The position numbers and the translations under genes were made by a program. Shown here piece after piece: positions 16,966 to 26,859 of a stretch of 64,000 bases of DNA. The notes below the pieces were generated by a model. That model made no database searches. It was given only the letters and a program-made list of their open reading frames with translations, and was not told where the DNA came from. Location: positions 930,001-994,000 of the forward strand of contig NZ_WEGH01000003.1 in the NCBI RefSeq assembly GCF_009604375.1, read 5' to 3'. This stretch comes from Actinomadura macrotermitis (GTDB taxonomy: Bacteria; Actinomycetota; Actinomycetes; Streptosporangiales; Streptosporangiaceae). The first letter of the stretch is position 1. Each line of letters starts with the position of its first letter.

Positions 16966-17139
16966 CCGACCGGCAGGGTCAGGGCCGGTCCGGACGGCAG
17001 AGCCTCCCCCGAGACGAGGCTCTGGTCTCATCACGGTCGACTGGGGCCGCAACCCCCCGAAGCGGTGTCCCAGTCACCCGGGAAGACGCCGCCGGACCCC
17101 GTCCAGGTTGCCGATCTTGGGCAAAGAGCCCGTCAAGGC

Positions 17140-19089
17140 TCAGCGGGCGGGGGCGGTGCCGGTCAGGAACCGGGCGGCGAGCTTGGCCAGATTGGCCTTG
17201 CCCTCGACGGCGATGGCGAACGCGATGTCGGCGCGGTAGCCGACGAACCAGGTGACGGTCTTGGTCACGCCGCCCTCGTCGTAGTCGACCGAGGCGACCA
17301 CGCCGTTGACGGCGTTGGCGCCCTGGCCGATGTTGGCGGCGGTGGCGCCGCTGGCGATCGAGCGGCGGGCCAGCTTCTGCATCTCGGAGGTCGCGACCTG
17401 GTCCATGAAGACCGGCAGCGGGGTCTCGGTGCTGCGCGGGACCGTCAGCACGTAGGGGGGTTTCCAGCTGCCGTTCTGGACGGCCGCGGCGACGAGCGCC
17501 ATGTTCAGCGGGCTGACCCGCACCCGGCCCTGCCCGACGAAGGTGGCGGCCTTGTCCCCCTCGTTGGCCGGCGCCGGGACGCTGCCGGTGAACACCGGGG
17601 CGGTCATGCCCCAGTTCTTGCCGATGCCGAACCGGTCGACGGCCGCCATCAGCGTCTTGGTGTCGACCTGTTTGCTCAGCTCGGCGAGGGTGGTGGTGCA
17701 GTTGCGGGCGAAGAGGTACTCCAGCGTGGTGGCGCCGGCGGCCCGGTTGGTGAAGGTGCGGTCGCCGACGGTGGCCGTCCCGGGGCAGTCGATCCTGGTG
17801 TTGCGGGCCGCGCCGGCCAGCAGCAGCGTCTGCGCGGAGACCAGGCCGAAGGTGAGGCCGGGCGGGTAGTGGCCCTGCATGGCCAGGTTCGCGCCGTTGG
17901 TCAGGTGGTTGGCGTTGGCCAGCACGTCGCCGGTGGAGGGGTTGAGCGCGATCAGCGACGCCGGGGACTTCAGGCCGGCGAGGGCGCGGTCGGCGCGCGG
18001 CTGGTACTTGCCGTTCAGCGTGGTGCGGACCTCCTGGGGCGGGCTGCCGGGCCAGGAGCGCAGCTCCTTGGTGTCGCGGCCGGAGGGGTCCTGCGCGACG
18101 ACCTGCACCGTCGGGGTGCCGGCCAGGCGCCGCTGCAGCACCAGCTGCAGGCCGTTCACGCCGATGGTGTCGCCGGGCTGGTAGGGGGCGCCGACCTGCT
18201 GGAGGGTGTCGTCGGTGGCGGGGCCGAGGTTGCCGATCAGCTCGGGGGCCAGCTTCGCGGCGATCGGGGCCTCGCCGAACTGCAGGAACAGCCCGTCGAT
18301 GCGCGCCAGCCGGGCCAGCAGCGCGGCGTCGGCCTGCCGCTGCAGGGTGAGCAGCGGCAGGAAGCGCTGCGGCGGCGCCGAGCGGATCCGGCCGATGAGG
18401 CGCTCGACGTCGAGCTTGCGCCCGCCGTCCTGCGCGACGGCCTTGGCGAGCTGGTCCATGACGCGCTGGGGGTCGCGCAGCTTCTCGGGGTAGACCCCGG
18501 CGACGCCGACCTTGACCTTCAGCTGCAGGGAGCGGGCGGTGGAGTCCAGGATGGGGGCCCGCTCGGGGACCTCGGTCAGCACCGCGAGGCGCTGGCCGGG
18601 CTTCAGGCTGGGGTTGATGATCGAGGGGCTCCAGACGACCTTCCAGTCGTCGCCGACCCGCTTGAGGTGCATCAGGCTGGTGTAGGACCAGGGCTCGCCG
18701 TTCTCACCGAGGTCGATCTTGACGGAGAAGCGCGCGTCGGCCTGGTCGCCGTTCTTGACGATCGCGGCGGGCACGTTGGCGTCGGAGTCGTTCTGCGTCG
18801 GCGTGCCGAGGGCGAGCTTCAGCGACGCGGCGTCCAGCTGCCCGCGCACCTGGCCGAGGGTGTTCTCCACGGCCGCCCGGTCGGCGCCGGTGGTGAGCTT
18901 GGCGGCGGCCTTGTAGTTGCCGACCTGCCAGGCGATGAGGAAGTCGCGCACGGTCGGCATCACCGAGGGCTCGGCGAAGCAGCCGCTGGTCAGGCTCGCG
19001 ACGAGGGTCCCGACGGCGGCCACCGAGATCACCCGGCGAAACGGCGTGCGGGCGCTGTCACGCCCTCGGGATCGGCTGTTCATCGGCAC
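17140..19089 (-). CDS. Penicillin-binding-protein-like lipoprotein lacking all three catalytic motifs
   Basis: 649 residues with signal sequence and a weak lipobox (LTSGC, Cys37). It then has a MecA_N/NTF2-like domain (about 42-155), a PBP dimer region (about 160-365) and a transpeptidase fold (about 375-645), with VSPLNMALVAAAVQNGSW and TWFVGYRADIAFAIAVE clearly conserved. The active site is gone: PPGSTFK is PPGLTFG (Leu412 and Gly415 replace Ser and Lys), the SxN motif is NCT (463-465), and no KTG is found where GVVASVDY stands. It starts 3 bases after smpB (GTG at 19089, or ATG at 19083 with AAGG). Probably a non-enzymatic wall-associated protein. Confidence 0.82.
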   Translation of the reverse strand: MPMNSRSRGRDSARTPFRRVISVAAVGTLVASLTSGCFAEPSVMPTVRDFLIAWQVGNYKAAAKLTTGADRAAVENTLGQVRGQLDAASLKLALGTPTQNDSDANVPAAIVKNGDQADARFSVKIDLGENGEPWSYTSLMHLKRVGDDWKVVWSPSIINPSLKPGQRLAVLTEVPERAPILDSTARSLQLKVKVGVAGVYPEKLRDPQRVMDQLAKAVAQDGGRKLDVERLIGRIRSAPPQRFLPLLTLQRQADAALLARLARIDGLFLQFGEAPIAAKLAPELIGNLGPATDDTLQQVGAPYQPGDTIGVNGLQLVLQRRLAGTPTVQVVAQDPSGRDTKELRSWPGSPPQEVRTTLNGKYQPRADRALAGLKSPASLIALNPSTGDVLANANHLTNGANLAMQGHYPPGLTFGLVSAQTLLLAGAARNTRIDCPGTATVGDRTFTNRAAGATTLEYLFARNCTTTLAELSKQVDTKTLMAAVDRFGIGKNWGMTAPVFTGSVPAPANEGDKAATFVGQGRVRVSPLNMALVAAAVQNGSWKPPYVLTVPRSTETPLPVFMDQVATSEMQKLARRSIASGATAANIGQGANAVNGVVASVDYDEGGVTKTVTWFVGYRADIAFAIAVEGKANLAKLAARFLTGTAPAR

Positions 19090-19092
19090 CCT

Positions 19093-19566
19093 TCACCGTC
19101 TCCTGAACCGGGCCGCCGCCGCTTTCTGCATCTCCCGGTCCGCCTCGCGCTTGGCGATCGCCTGGCGCTTGTCGTAGGACTTCTTACCACGGGCCAGGCC
19201 GATCTCGACCTTGGCCTTCCCGTCCTTGAAGTACAGCGACAGCGGCACCAGGGTCCAGCCCGGCTCGGACGTGCCGGCGATGATCTTGTTGATCTCGCGC
19301 TTGTTCAGCAGGAGCTTGCGGCGCCGCCGCGGCGCGTGGTTGGTCCAGGTGCCCTGCACGTACTCGGGGATGTGCACATGCTCCAGCCACACCTCGCCGT
19401 CCATGACGTGGGCGTAGCCGTCGGCCAGCGAGGCGCGGCCGGCGCGCAGCGCCTTGACCTCGGTGCCCATCAGCACCATGCCCGCTTCCCAGGTCTCCTT
19501 GATTTCATAGTCGTATCGGGCGCGCTTGTGCTGAGCGATCAGCTTGCGCCCTGTCTCACGTGACAA
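19093..19566 (-). CDS. smpB: SsrA-binding protein SmpB
   Basis: 157 residues, normal length. GRKLIAQHKRARYDYEI, ETWEAGMVLMGTEVKALR and KREINKIIAGTSEPGWTLVPLSLYF make up the OB fold that binds the tRNA-like end of tmRNA. The basic tail KREADREMQKAAAARFRRR enters the decoding centre. It lies 205 bases after ftsX, is followed at 3 bases by the transpeptidase-like gene, and ssrA itself is 2.3 kb further on, the same strand throughout. Confidence 0.97.
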   Translation of the reverse strand: MSRETGRKLIAQHKRARYDYEIKETWEAGMVLMGTEVKALRAGRASLADGYAHVMDGEVWLEHVHIPEYVQGTWTNHAPRRRRKLLLNKREINKIIAGTSEPGWTLVPLSLYFKDGKAKVEIGLARGKKSYDKRQAIAKREADREMQKAAAARFRRR

Positions 19567-19702
19567 CGTGATCAGCCTCGGTCCTTCTCCGGCAGCGTGG
19601 CGGACGGTCGGAACGGTTCCCGCGCCGATGCCTTCCCCCTAGGTAGGCGATCCTACGATCATCGCGCGGCCGCGGCACGCGGGGATCGAAGCGGGAACGC
19701 CG

Positions 19703-19742
19703 AACCGGCCGGCGTCCAGGCTGCAGGACGGCCGGCCGGTTT
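19703..19742. terminator. Hairpin between ftsX and smpB
   Basis: AACCGGCCGGCGTCC (19703-19717) pairs with GGACGGCCGGCCGGTT (19727-19742), one base bulged, loop of about 9. No T-run follows on the - strand, so partial termination or mRNA stabilisation between ftsX and smpB is inferred. The rest of the 204-bp gap shows nothing else. Confidence 0.5.
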
Positions 19743-19770
19743 CAGGCCCGTGGCACCGGGGCGTTCCCCG

Positions 19771-20676
19771 TCAGATGCGCAGGTAGCGCCGCAGGGTGAG
19801 GAAGGAGGAGATGGCGCAGACCAGCACGCCGAAGCAGATCGACAGCACCATCACCGCGAACACCATGCCCCAGCCGAGCTTGCTGGCGAACTGCAGGTTG
19901 CCGGCCAGCCGGTCGATCAGCAGCACCTTGCTGAAGATCAGCAGCACCGAGGCCAGCAGGCCGCCGATCAGGCCGGCGACGGCGCCCTCCAGGATGAACG
20001 GCATCTGGATGTAGGTGTTGGACGCGCCGACCAGCCGCATGATGCCGGTCTCACGGCGCCGGTTGAACGCCGACAGCCGCACCGTGTTGCCGACCAGCAG
20101 CACCGCCGCGATCAGCTGGAACACCGCGATCAGCAGCGCCGCGTTCTGCAGGGCGCCGAGGATCCCGAAGAACTTCTTCAGGATCTCCTGCTCGTTGACC
20201 ACCTGGTCCACGCCGGTCTTGCCGAGCAGCCCCCCCACGACCTCCTTGTACTCCTGCGGGTTCTTCAGCCGGATCCGGTAGGAGTCGGGGATGTCGCCGG
20301 GCCGGGTGCTGTTGACGAAGCCCGGGGAGTTGGCGAAGCGCTGCTTGAAGCGCGCGTACGCCTGCTCCTTGTTCTCGTACTCGACATGGGCGACCTGCGG
20401 CATCTTGTCCAGCTGGGCCTTGAGCGCCGCCTTCTCCTCCGGCTTGGCGTCCTGCTTGTTGCAGACCGGGTTGGAGCTGGACTTGGTGCACAGGAAGACC
20501 GAGACCTCGATCTTGTCGGTCCAGTAGTTCTTGGAGGCCTTGGCCTGGCCCTGGACGAGCAGGCCGGTGCCGAGCAGCGCCATGGCGATGGCGACGGTGA
20601 TGATGAGGGAGATCGTCATCGTGAGGTTCCGGCGGAGACCGATCCAGATCTCCTGGAGAACGAACTGTACGCGCAT
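19771..20676 (-). CDS. ftsX: Cell-division ABC-type permease FtsX
   Basis: 301 residues: an N-terminal cytoplasmic stretch MRVQFVLQEIWIGLRRNLTM, a first membrane segment (about 21-45), an extracellular loop (about 50-165) with two Cys (VFLCTKSSSNPVCNK), then three membrane segments with NTVRLSAFNRRRETGIMRLVGAS between them, the FtsX signature. With FtsE it transmits divisome signals to periplasmic peptidoglycan hydrolases of the RipC/NlpC type. It is separated from ftsE by 205 bp with a hairpin, which is unusual. Confidence 0.96.
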   Translation of the reverse strand: MRVQFVLQEIWIGLRRNLTMTISLIITVAIAMALLGTGLLVQGQAKASKNYWTDKIEVSVFLCTKSSSNPVCNKQDAKPEEKAALKAQLDKMPQVAHVEYENKEQAYARFKQRFANSPGFVNSTRPGDIPDSYRIRLKNPQEYKEVVGGLLGKTGVDQVVNEQEILKKFFGILGALQNAALLIAVFQLIAAVLLVGNTVRLSAFNRRRETGIMRLVGASNTYIQMPFILEGAVAGLIGGLLASVLLIFSKVLLIDRLAGNLQFASKLGWGMVFAVMVLSICFGVLVCAISSFLTLRRYLRI

Positions 20677-20853
20677 GCCTCGCTGTCCTTGATCGCCTGT
20701 GCCCCGAGGGAGCCTGAGTCCGGTGCAGGCTATGTCATCGGACTGGTTTACAACGGAATGTCGTACGTGCCGGCCGGTCCCGCCGGTTCAGCAGCCTGCG
20801 GCGGGAACGACCGGAACGTCCGAGGTGGACGCCCGGGGACGCCCGTTCAGGTG

Positions 20854-20874
20854 ACGGCCCGCGGCGCGGGCCGT
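20854..20874 (-). terminator. Hairpin just after ftsE
   Basis: ACGGCCCGC (20854-20862) and GCGGGCCGT (20866-20874) form a perfect 9-bp stem, loop GGC, beginning 8 bases after the ftsE stop. There is no T-run. It may reduce ftsE-to-ftsX read-through or protect the ftsE mRNA end. The remaining 178 bp before ftsX could hold a separate ftsX promoter, but no convincing hexamers were found. Confidence 0.45.
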
Positions 20875-20881
20875 GAGCGGG

Positions 20882-21574
20882 TCAGTACGCCTGGCCGTAC
20901 ACACCGCGCGACTGGTCGCGGACGACGCGGCCGTCCTCCAGCTCGACGACGCGCTTGCGGAACGCGTCGACGATCGCGGCGTCGTGGGTGGCCATGACGA
21001 CGGTGGTGCCGGTCCGGTTGATGCGGTCCAGCACCTTCATGATGCCGATCGAGGTCGCCGGGTCGATGTTCCCGGTCGGCTCGTCGGCCAGCAGGATCAT
21101 GGGGCGGTTGACGAAGGCGCGCGCGATCGCGACGCGCTGCTGCTCACCGCCGGACAGCTCGTCGGGCATCCGGTTGCCCTTGCCCTCCAGGCCGACCAGG
21201 TCGATGACCTCGGGCACGACCTTGTGGATGAAGCGGCGGGGCTTGCCGATCACTTCCAGCGCGAACGCCACGTTCTCGAAGACGTTCTTGTTGGGCAGCA
21301 GCCGGAAGTCCTGGAACACGCAGCCGATGCGGCGGCGCAGGTGCGGCACCTTCCAGTTGCTGATGCGGCTCAGGTCCTTGCCCGCCACGTGCACGTGACC
21401 CTGGGAAGGACGCTCTTCCTTGAGGATGAGGCGCAGGAAGGTCGACTTGCCGGAGCCCGAGGGGCCCACCAGGAACAGGAACTCGCCCTTCTCGATGGCG
21501 ACGTTCACGTGCTGGAGGGCCGGCCGGTTGCCCTGGCTCTTGTAGACCTTGCTGACGTTGTCAAAGTGGATCAC
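20882..21574 (-). CDS. ftsE: Cell-division ATP-binding protein FtsE
   Basis: 230 residues, the usual length. Walker A is GPSGSGKST, the Q-loop is GCVFQDFRLL, the signature is LSGGEQQRVAIARA and Walker B is ILLADEPTG. The VYKSQGNRPALQHVNVAIEKGEF start and the LVRD-type tail (RVVRDQSRGVYGQAY) fit FtsE rather than a general LolD/MacB ATPase. It drives FtsX at the division septum. The upstream 517 bp are gene-free. Confidence 0.96.
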   Translation of the reverse strand: MIHFDNVSKVYKSQGNRPALQHVNVAIEKGEFLFLVGPSGSGKSTFLRLILKEERPSQGHVHVAGKDLSRISNWKVPHLRRRIGCVFQDFRLLPNKNVFENVAFALEVIGKPRRFIHKVVPEVIDLVGLEGKGNRMPDELSGGEQQRVAIARAFVNRPMILLADEPTGNIDPATSIGIMKVLDRINRTGTTVVMATHDAAIVDAFRKRVVELEDGRVVRDQSRGVYGQAY

Positions 21575-22091
21575 GGCTGCATCACGGCGGTTTCAGCACC
21601 ATTCTTGCGAGAGACCTTGTCATCCCCTGGAGACGGACCGGGGCTTGGCGTGGTGGTCCGCGAGCCCGTGGGGCACGGACCTGCCGGCGGCCGGGGATAC
21701 GGTTCCGCGGGCGCTGAGCGGGCCGACCGCCACCCGGGGGAGTCCGTCAACCTGCTTGAGGCGGCATCATACAGCCGCCGTTCCGGCCGATACGTCACCT
21801 CCACGAGCGGGTGCGGGCTGTGCTCCCGGACCGGCGGGCCCGGGCAGCCGACTCCAGGGTCGGGAGCCCCGTGGCAGGCGACCGCACCGAGATCCGGTCA
21901 CCGACGGGACTCCACAACGTATCGGTTCGGTAAACCGATGCGTTCCGAGCAGTGTAGGGGTGCGAGGGCACCGCCTGGACCACCCGGTCCCGGGGTCCCG
22001 CAGGACTTTACAGCCCGGACATGCCGATTGCCGCGTAATGGCGCCTAAAGTTCTCAGTGACAGGAACTTCCGGCTGGAGAGAGGCAGCGCG
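21575..22091. other. 517-bp gene-free region between ftsE and the small zinc-ribbon gene
   Basis: It contains divergent promoter space. On the - strand TATGAT (21766-21771) lies in a GGCGGC/GCCGCC hairpin and may be an ftsE -10, without a good -35. An inverted repeat ATCGGTT (21921-21927) / AACCGAT (21933-21939) with a 5-base loop could be an operator. I see no open frame with a ribosome site and no RNA family I recognise. Confidence 0.5.
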
Positions 22092-22274
22092 ATGAGCTGC
22101 GACCATCTGATCTGCGCCCAGTGCTCCCATCCGGTGGCCGAGGGACGCTGCCCGACCTGCCGGAACGCGCGTGACCGGATGCACGGCGAGGGTCCGGTCA
22201 TCCCGCCGATGCTGGTGCTGGCCGGGCTGGTGGCGCTGCTGTTCGTCGCGCTGCTGCTGCAGCGCCTCGCCTGA
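22092..22274 (+). CDS. Small zinc-ribbon single-pass membrane protein
   Basis: 60 residues. The ATG at 22092 follows GGAGAGAGG at 8-16 bases. The N-terminal 25 residues hold CAQC (8-11) and CPTC (20-23), a compact zinc ribbon, plus Cys3. Residues 38-57 (PMLVLAGLVALLFVALLL) form one membrane segment, giving a cytoplasmic zinc head on a C-terminal anchor. It is convergent with the lipoprotein gene at 22306. I do not recognise a named family; the function is unknown. Confidence 0.78.
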   Translation: MSCDHLICAQCSHPVAEGRCPTCRNARDRMHGEGPVIPPMLVLAGLVALLFVALLLQRLA

Positions 22275-22305
22275 GGCTCCCGCGGGTCCCGCCAGGAGGA
22301 CTCGG

Positions 22306-23373
22306 CTAGGAGGACTTGAACGGCGGTGTGCTCGCCTTGACGTAGCCGCCGCCCTGCGCGACGACGTCGGCCTTCGGCTGCTCCCCGGACTTGGCCTTGA
22401 CCGGGTCGAACGCGGCGAACTGGAGCGTCTGCGTCATGTCGATCTCGTTGCCCTTGACGGTCCCGTCCAGCAGGAACGCCACCTCCGGCGGGATCGGAGG
22501 CTTGACGTCCTTTCTGTTCCTGTCCTTCGGCAGCAGGTAGCTGTTGCGCGTCAGGGCGTACAGCACCAGCCCGTTGCCGTGCTCGGTGGCCAGCGCGAAC
22601 AGCTGGTAGTTCGTCACCACCACCACCGACTGCAGGCTGAGGTCCTTCCGGCGCTTGGCGCGGCGGGGCTGCTGGTAGATGCCGGTGGTGTACGGCCCCG
22701 GCTTCATGACGTCGGTGGCGATGCTGTTGGGGCCCTCGGAGGCGATCGTCGCCTGGATGCTCGGCAGCGAGCCGGGCCGGATCCGCAGCGAGCCGTCGGA
22801 CGGGGCGATCGCCGTGGCGTAACCGTCACGGTCCACCACGACCTTGGGCAGTTTGGCCTTCGGCGCCGGCTCGGTGACCAGGCTGAGCTTCCAGTCCTCG
22901 CCGGCCGAGCGGCGGACGAACCCCATCAGCGCGTCCTTGCCCTTGTCCTTGCCCTTGCTGTCCTGCCCGGTGCCCTCGCGCACCGTCCGGTGCACCGAGG
23001 CCACGAACCACTGGGGATATACGGCGTCCTTCAGCCGCGGCACGTACAGCTTGGGCGTGCCGTAGGTGTAGCGGGCCACCGGGCGGTGCTCGAACAGGGC
23101 CTTGCGGTACTCGGCCGCGGTCAGCGCGTACTGGCCTTCGACGACCCAGGAGAGCGCGAGCCGCTCGTCGCCGGTGGTGCGGGCGACATCGTCGTTGCTG
23201 ACGTAGGCGCGGAACTCACGGTCGGCGACCTGCGGGGTCAGCGGCTCGGGGACCGGCTTGGGGATCTCCGGCATCGCCGCCGGGCGCGCCCGCCGATCGT
23301 CGCCGCCGCAAGCCGCGGTGAGCGCGATCGGCAGCAGCAGCGCCGCCGCCACCGTCACAGACCTTTTACGCAC
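22306..23373 (-). CDS. Lipoprotein of a three-member paralogous set (member A)
   Basis: 355 residues from the GTG at 23371-23373. Signal peptide SVTVAAALLLPIALTAAC ends in a clear lipobox (LTAAC), so it is a secreted lipoprotein. The mature part has KLYVPRLKDAVYPQWFVASVHR, a segment shared with the lipoproteins at 24793 and 25941 (xxVPRLxxxPRWFxV), then a DGYATAIAP motif near the middle and a VVVVTNYQLFALATEHGNG strand. I infer two related NTF2-like or beta domains. No function is assigned. It is divergent from prfB across 168 bp. Confidence 0.8.
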   Translation of the reverse strand: MRKRSVTVAAALLLPIALTAACGGDDRRARPAAMPEIPKPVPEPLTPQVADREFRAYVSNDDVARTTGDERLALSWVVEGQYALTAAEYRKALFEHRPVARYTYGTPKLYVPRLKDAVYPQWFVASVHRTVREGTGQDSKGKDKGKDALMGFVRRSAGEDWKLSLVTEPAPKAKLPKVVVDRDGYATAIAPSDGSLRIRPGSLPSIQATIASEGPNSIATDVMKPGPYTTGIYQQPRRAKRRKDLSLQSVVVVTNYQLFALATEHGNGLVLYALTRNSYLLPKDRNRKDVKPPIPPEVAFLLDGTVKGNEIDMTQTLQFAAFDPVKAKSGEQPKADVVAQGGGYVKASTPPFKSS

Positions 23374-23541
23374 TGCCCCCGGCCTTCCCGAATCCCGGCG
23401 GATCCCCCGTGAAGATCCGTGCGGACACTCTATTTGTCCCGGCCGACCGGCATGGACGGATCTCCGTGGCCCGAGATTCTGCCACCCGCCCCGCCGCCGC
23501 GAACGCTCGGGCAGTGCCGGGACGGCGATAAGCTCAGGAGC

Positions 23542-24657
<1,116 letters not shown>

Positions 24658-24662
24658 TCGGC

Positions 24663-24710
24663 GCCGGCCGATCGCCCCGGGGACGATCGGCCGGCCTCTT
24701 CGCCGATTTT
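24663..24710 (+). terminator. prfB intrinsic terminator
   Basis: GCCGGCCGATCG (24663-24674) and CGATCGGCCGGC (24684-24695) make a perfect 12-bp stem five bases after the prfB stop. It is followed by CTCTTCGCCGATTTT, a loose T-rich stretch. Confidence 0.75.
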
Positions 24711-24792
24711 CGTATTCGCACAGTGATCACATGGTGACCCTGCGATGATGTGACGCGGCTTACTCGCCGCATCACCATCTCGGGGGACTCTC

Positions 24793-25767
24793 ATGCCCGT
24801 ACGCCCCGCCCTGCCCACCCGTGCCCTGGGTGGCAGCGCGCTCCTCCTCCTTCCGCTGCTGTCCGCCGCCTGCTCGGGGGACACGAGCGCGGACGCCGCG
24901 CCCGCGCTGACCCGCCAGCAGGCCGAGCAGGCGCTGAACCGCTACGCCGCCGCCGTCACCACCGCGGGGCAGAGCCTGGATCCGGCCGCCCTGTCGCCGG
25001 TGGAGGGCGCGCCGCTGCTGCCGATGGACGTCGCGTCCGTCAAGCTGCGCAAGGCGGTGAAGAAGAAGGCCGCGCCGCTGAAGTTCAGCTCGACGAGCTT
25101 CCTCATCCCGCGCCTCAGCGGCTACCCGCGCTGGTTCGCGGTCGACGCGGTGAGCCGCACGGGCAGGCAGGGCTTCCGGCACGCGCTGCTGTTCACGCAG
25201 GCCAAGGAGGGCGCGCCGTGGCTGGCCACGGCCGACCCGTTCCCGGCCGACACCTCGCTGGCCAAGGCCGCGCGCGACGAGGGCGGGTTCGCCGCCCCGG
25301 TCCCGCTGGACGCCAAGGGCCTCGCCATCGCGCCGGGCCGGATCGGCGCCGCGCACACCGCGCTGCTGAACGGCGGGCCGAAGGCGGCGGGGGCCGGCGG
25401 CATCGCGCCCGGGCCGCAGACCACCGGGGCCTACGAGGCGCTGCGCGCCGGGCAGAGCGCGCTCACCAAGCGCGGCGTCGACATGAAGGCCGCGTTCAGC
25501 CCGGACGCCGCGCCGACCTACGCGCTGCGCACCAAGGACGGCGGCGCGCTGGTCTGGTACACCGTCAAGCAGACCGAAGCGTATTCGGCGGCGAAACGGG
25601 GCAGGCTTCGTCTATCCGGCGACCTCATCGGGCTCACCACCCCCGATTCGGTTAAAAAGCGGATGAACTCCACGGTGCTGATCCAGTACCTGGCCGTGGT
25701 GCCGCCGCACGGCGCCGCCACCGTCAACGGGATCTACCGCAAGGCCATCGCCGTCGACGCCTCCTGA
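24793..25767 (+). CDS. Lipoprotein of a three-member paralogous set (member B)
   Basis: 324 residues; GGGGGA precedes the ATG. The signal peptide ends LLSAACSG (lipobox, Cys27). The mature chain has SFLIPRLSGYPRWFAVDAV, LLFTQAKEGAPWLATADPF and a later YALRTKDGGALVWYTVKQTE, the same order of blocks as member C at 25941, with an LxPxDxxGxA segment in the middle. The repeated architecture suggests two domains of about 140 residues. Exported and membrane-anchored; role unknown. A very strong terminator follows. Confidence 0.82.
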   Translation: MPVRPALPTRALGGSALLLLPLLSAACSGDTSADAAPALTRQQAEQALNRYAAAVTTAGQSLDPAALSPVEGAPLLPMDVASVKLRKAVKKKAAPLKFSSTSFLIPRLSGYPRWFAVDAVSRTGRQGFRHALLFTQAKEGAPWLATADPFPADTSLAKAARDEGGFAAPVPLDAKGLAIAPGRIGAAHTALLNGGPKAAGAGGIAPGPQTTGAYEALRAGQSALTKRGVDMKAAFSPDAAPTYALRTKDGGALVWYTVKQTEAYSAAKRGRLRLSGDLIGLTTPDSVKKRMNSTVLIQYLAVVPPHGAATVNGIYRKAIAVDAS

Positions 25768-25770
25768 TCT

Positions 25771-25842
25771 CCGTCGGGTGGCGGGGCGGTCCCACTCTTC
25801 TTGACCGCTGCGGTGGGACCGCTCCGCACCCGACGGGTTTTT
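25771..25842 (+). terminator. Strong intrinsic terminator
   Basis: A near-perfect stem of about 24 bp (25771-25795 with 25813-25838) is followed by GTTTTT. It closes the lipoprotein gene at 24793, so the next lipoprotein must have its own promoter within 25843-25940. Confidence 0.9.
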
Positions 25843-25940
25843 CCCGCACCGCCTTTCCCCGCACCACCCGCCTCCGCCCCCGGGCCCGTTCTTCTCTACA
25901 CTGGCGCGGCAATCGTCGGGAACATCCGTCCGAGGTGGAG

Positions 25941-26837
25941 ATGCGCGGTTATCTGGCGCTGGTCGTGGCCGCGTGCACGCTGACGTCCTGCTCGGACGAC
26001 CCGGACCCGGCGGACACCGCCGGCGCGGCCCGGCCGGCCGCCCCGGCGGTGTCGGCCGAGGAGTCCGCCCGCGTCCTGAAGGACTGGGTGGCGCGGCACA
26101 ACAAGGCGCTGACCTCGGGCGAGGAGCGGGACTGGCGGGCCGCCGTCACCGGCGCCCTCGCCGCGCCCGTCCGGGCCCGCGTCCGCACCTACGGCGCACT
26201 CGGCGCGGAGGCGCGGATCTCGCTGCGCAACCCGGTCTTCTACGTGCCCCGGCTGAGCGGCGGCCCGCGCTGGTTCGCGGTGGCCGCGCTGGAACGCTCG
26301 GACGGCAGGGAACGCCAGGTCCTCGCGCTGTTCACGCGCAACTCCGCGAAGGAGCCGTGGCTCGCCGCGCACTGGCTGACGTTCAAGGGCCGCCCGCCCG
26401 AACTGGCCTACGACCCGCAGGGGTACGCCGTCCCGGCGTCCGACCGGGGACTGCCCGCCGCGCACGCCGCCTACCTGACCAGCAACGACCAGACCGGCCT
26501 CGCCCCCGACGCGTTCTCCACGCAGGCCCGGTCGGGCCGATCGGGCGACTGGACGGCCCCGCCCGGACGGTTCACGCCCGGGCCGGGCCCGTCCCACGCG
26601 CTGCGCACCAGGGACGGCGGCTCCCTGGTCTGGTACGGGCTGACGCAGCGGCAGACGCTCACCGGGGGCACCGCGGAGCGGCTCCCCGGCGAGCTGCGCG
26701 CCTACCTCACCAAGACCGGCGCCGACCCGGGCGGGACCGTGCGGGCCACCTGGCAGTGGCTCGCGATCGGCTACTCCCCCGCCACGGGCGGCAAGGCCCG
26801 CGTCCTCGGCACCTCGGTCTCCCTGACCGAGGGCTAG
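25941..26837 (+). CDS. Lipoprotein of a three-member paralogous set (member C)
   Basis: 298 residues from the ATG at 25941 (GAGG five bases upstream; a GTG two codons earlier is possible). The signal peptide is MRGYLALVVAACTLTSC with lipobox LTSC. Blocks shared with member B: VFYVPRLSGGPRWFAVAAL, LFTRNSAKEPWLAAHWL, DPQGYAVPA and HALRTRDGGSLVWYGLTQRQT. It ends 22 bp before the convergent glutamate dehydrogenase. Function unknown. Confidence 0.82.
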   Translation: MRGYLALVVAACTLTSCSDDPDPADTAGAARPAAPAVSAEESARVLKDWVARHNKALTSGEERDWRAAVTGALAAPVRARVRTYGALGAEARISLRNPVFYVPRLSGGPRWFAVAALERSDGRERQVLALFTRNSAKEPWLAAHWLTFKGRPPELAYDPQGYAVPASDRGLPAAHAAYLTSNDQTGLAPDAFSTQARSGRSGDWTAPPGRFTPGPGPSHALRTRDGGSLVWYGLTQRQTLTGGTAERLPGELRAYLTKTGADPGGTVRATWQWLAIGYSPATGGKARVLGTSVSLTEG

Positions 26838-26859
26838 CACCGCGGGCCGGCACCGCGGG

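Noticed and set aside
17065..19563. An 832-residue + strand frame across the transpeptidase-like gene and smpB
   Set aside because: Same GC-bias effect. The - strand carries SmpB and a recognisable PBP fold.
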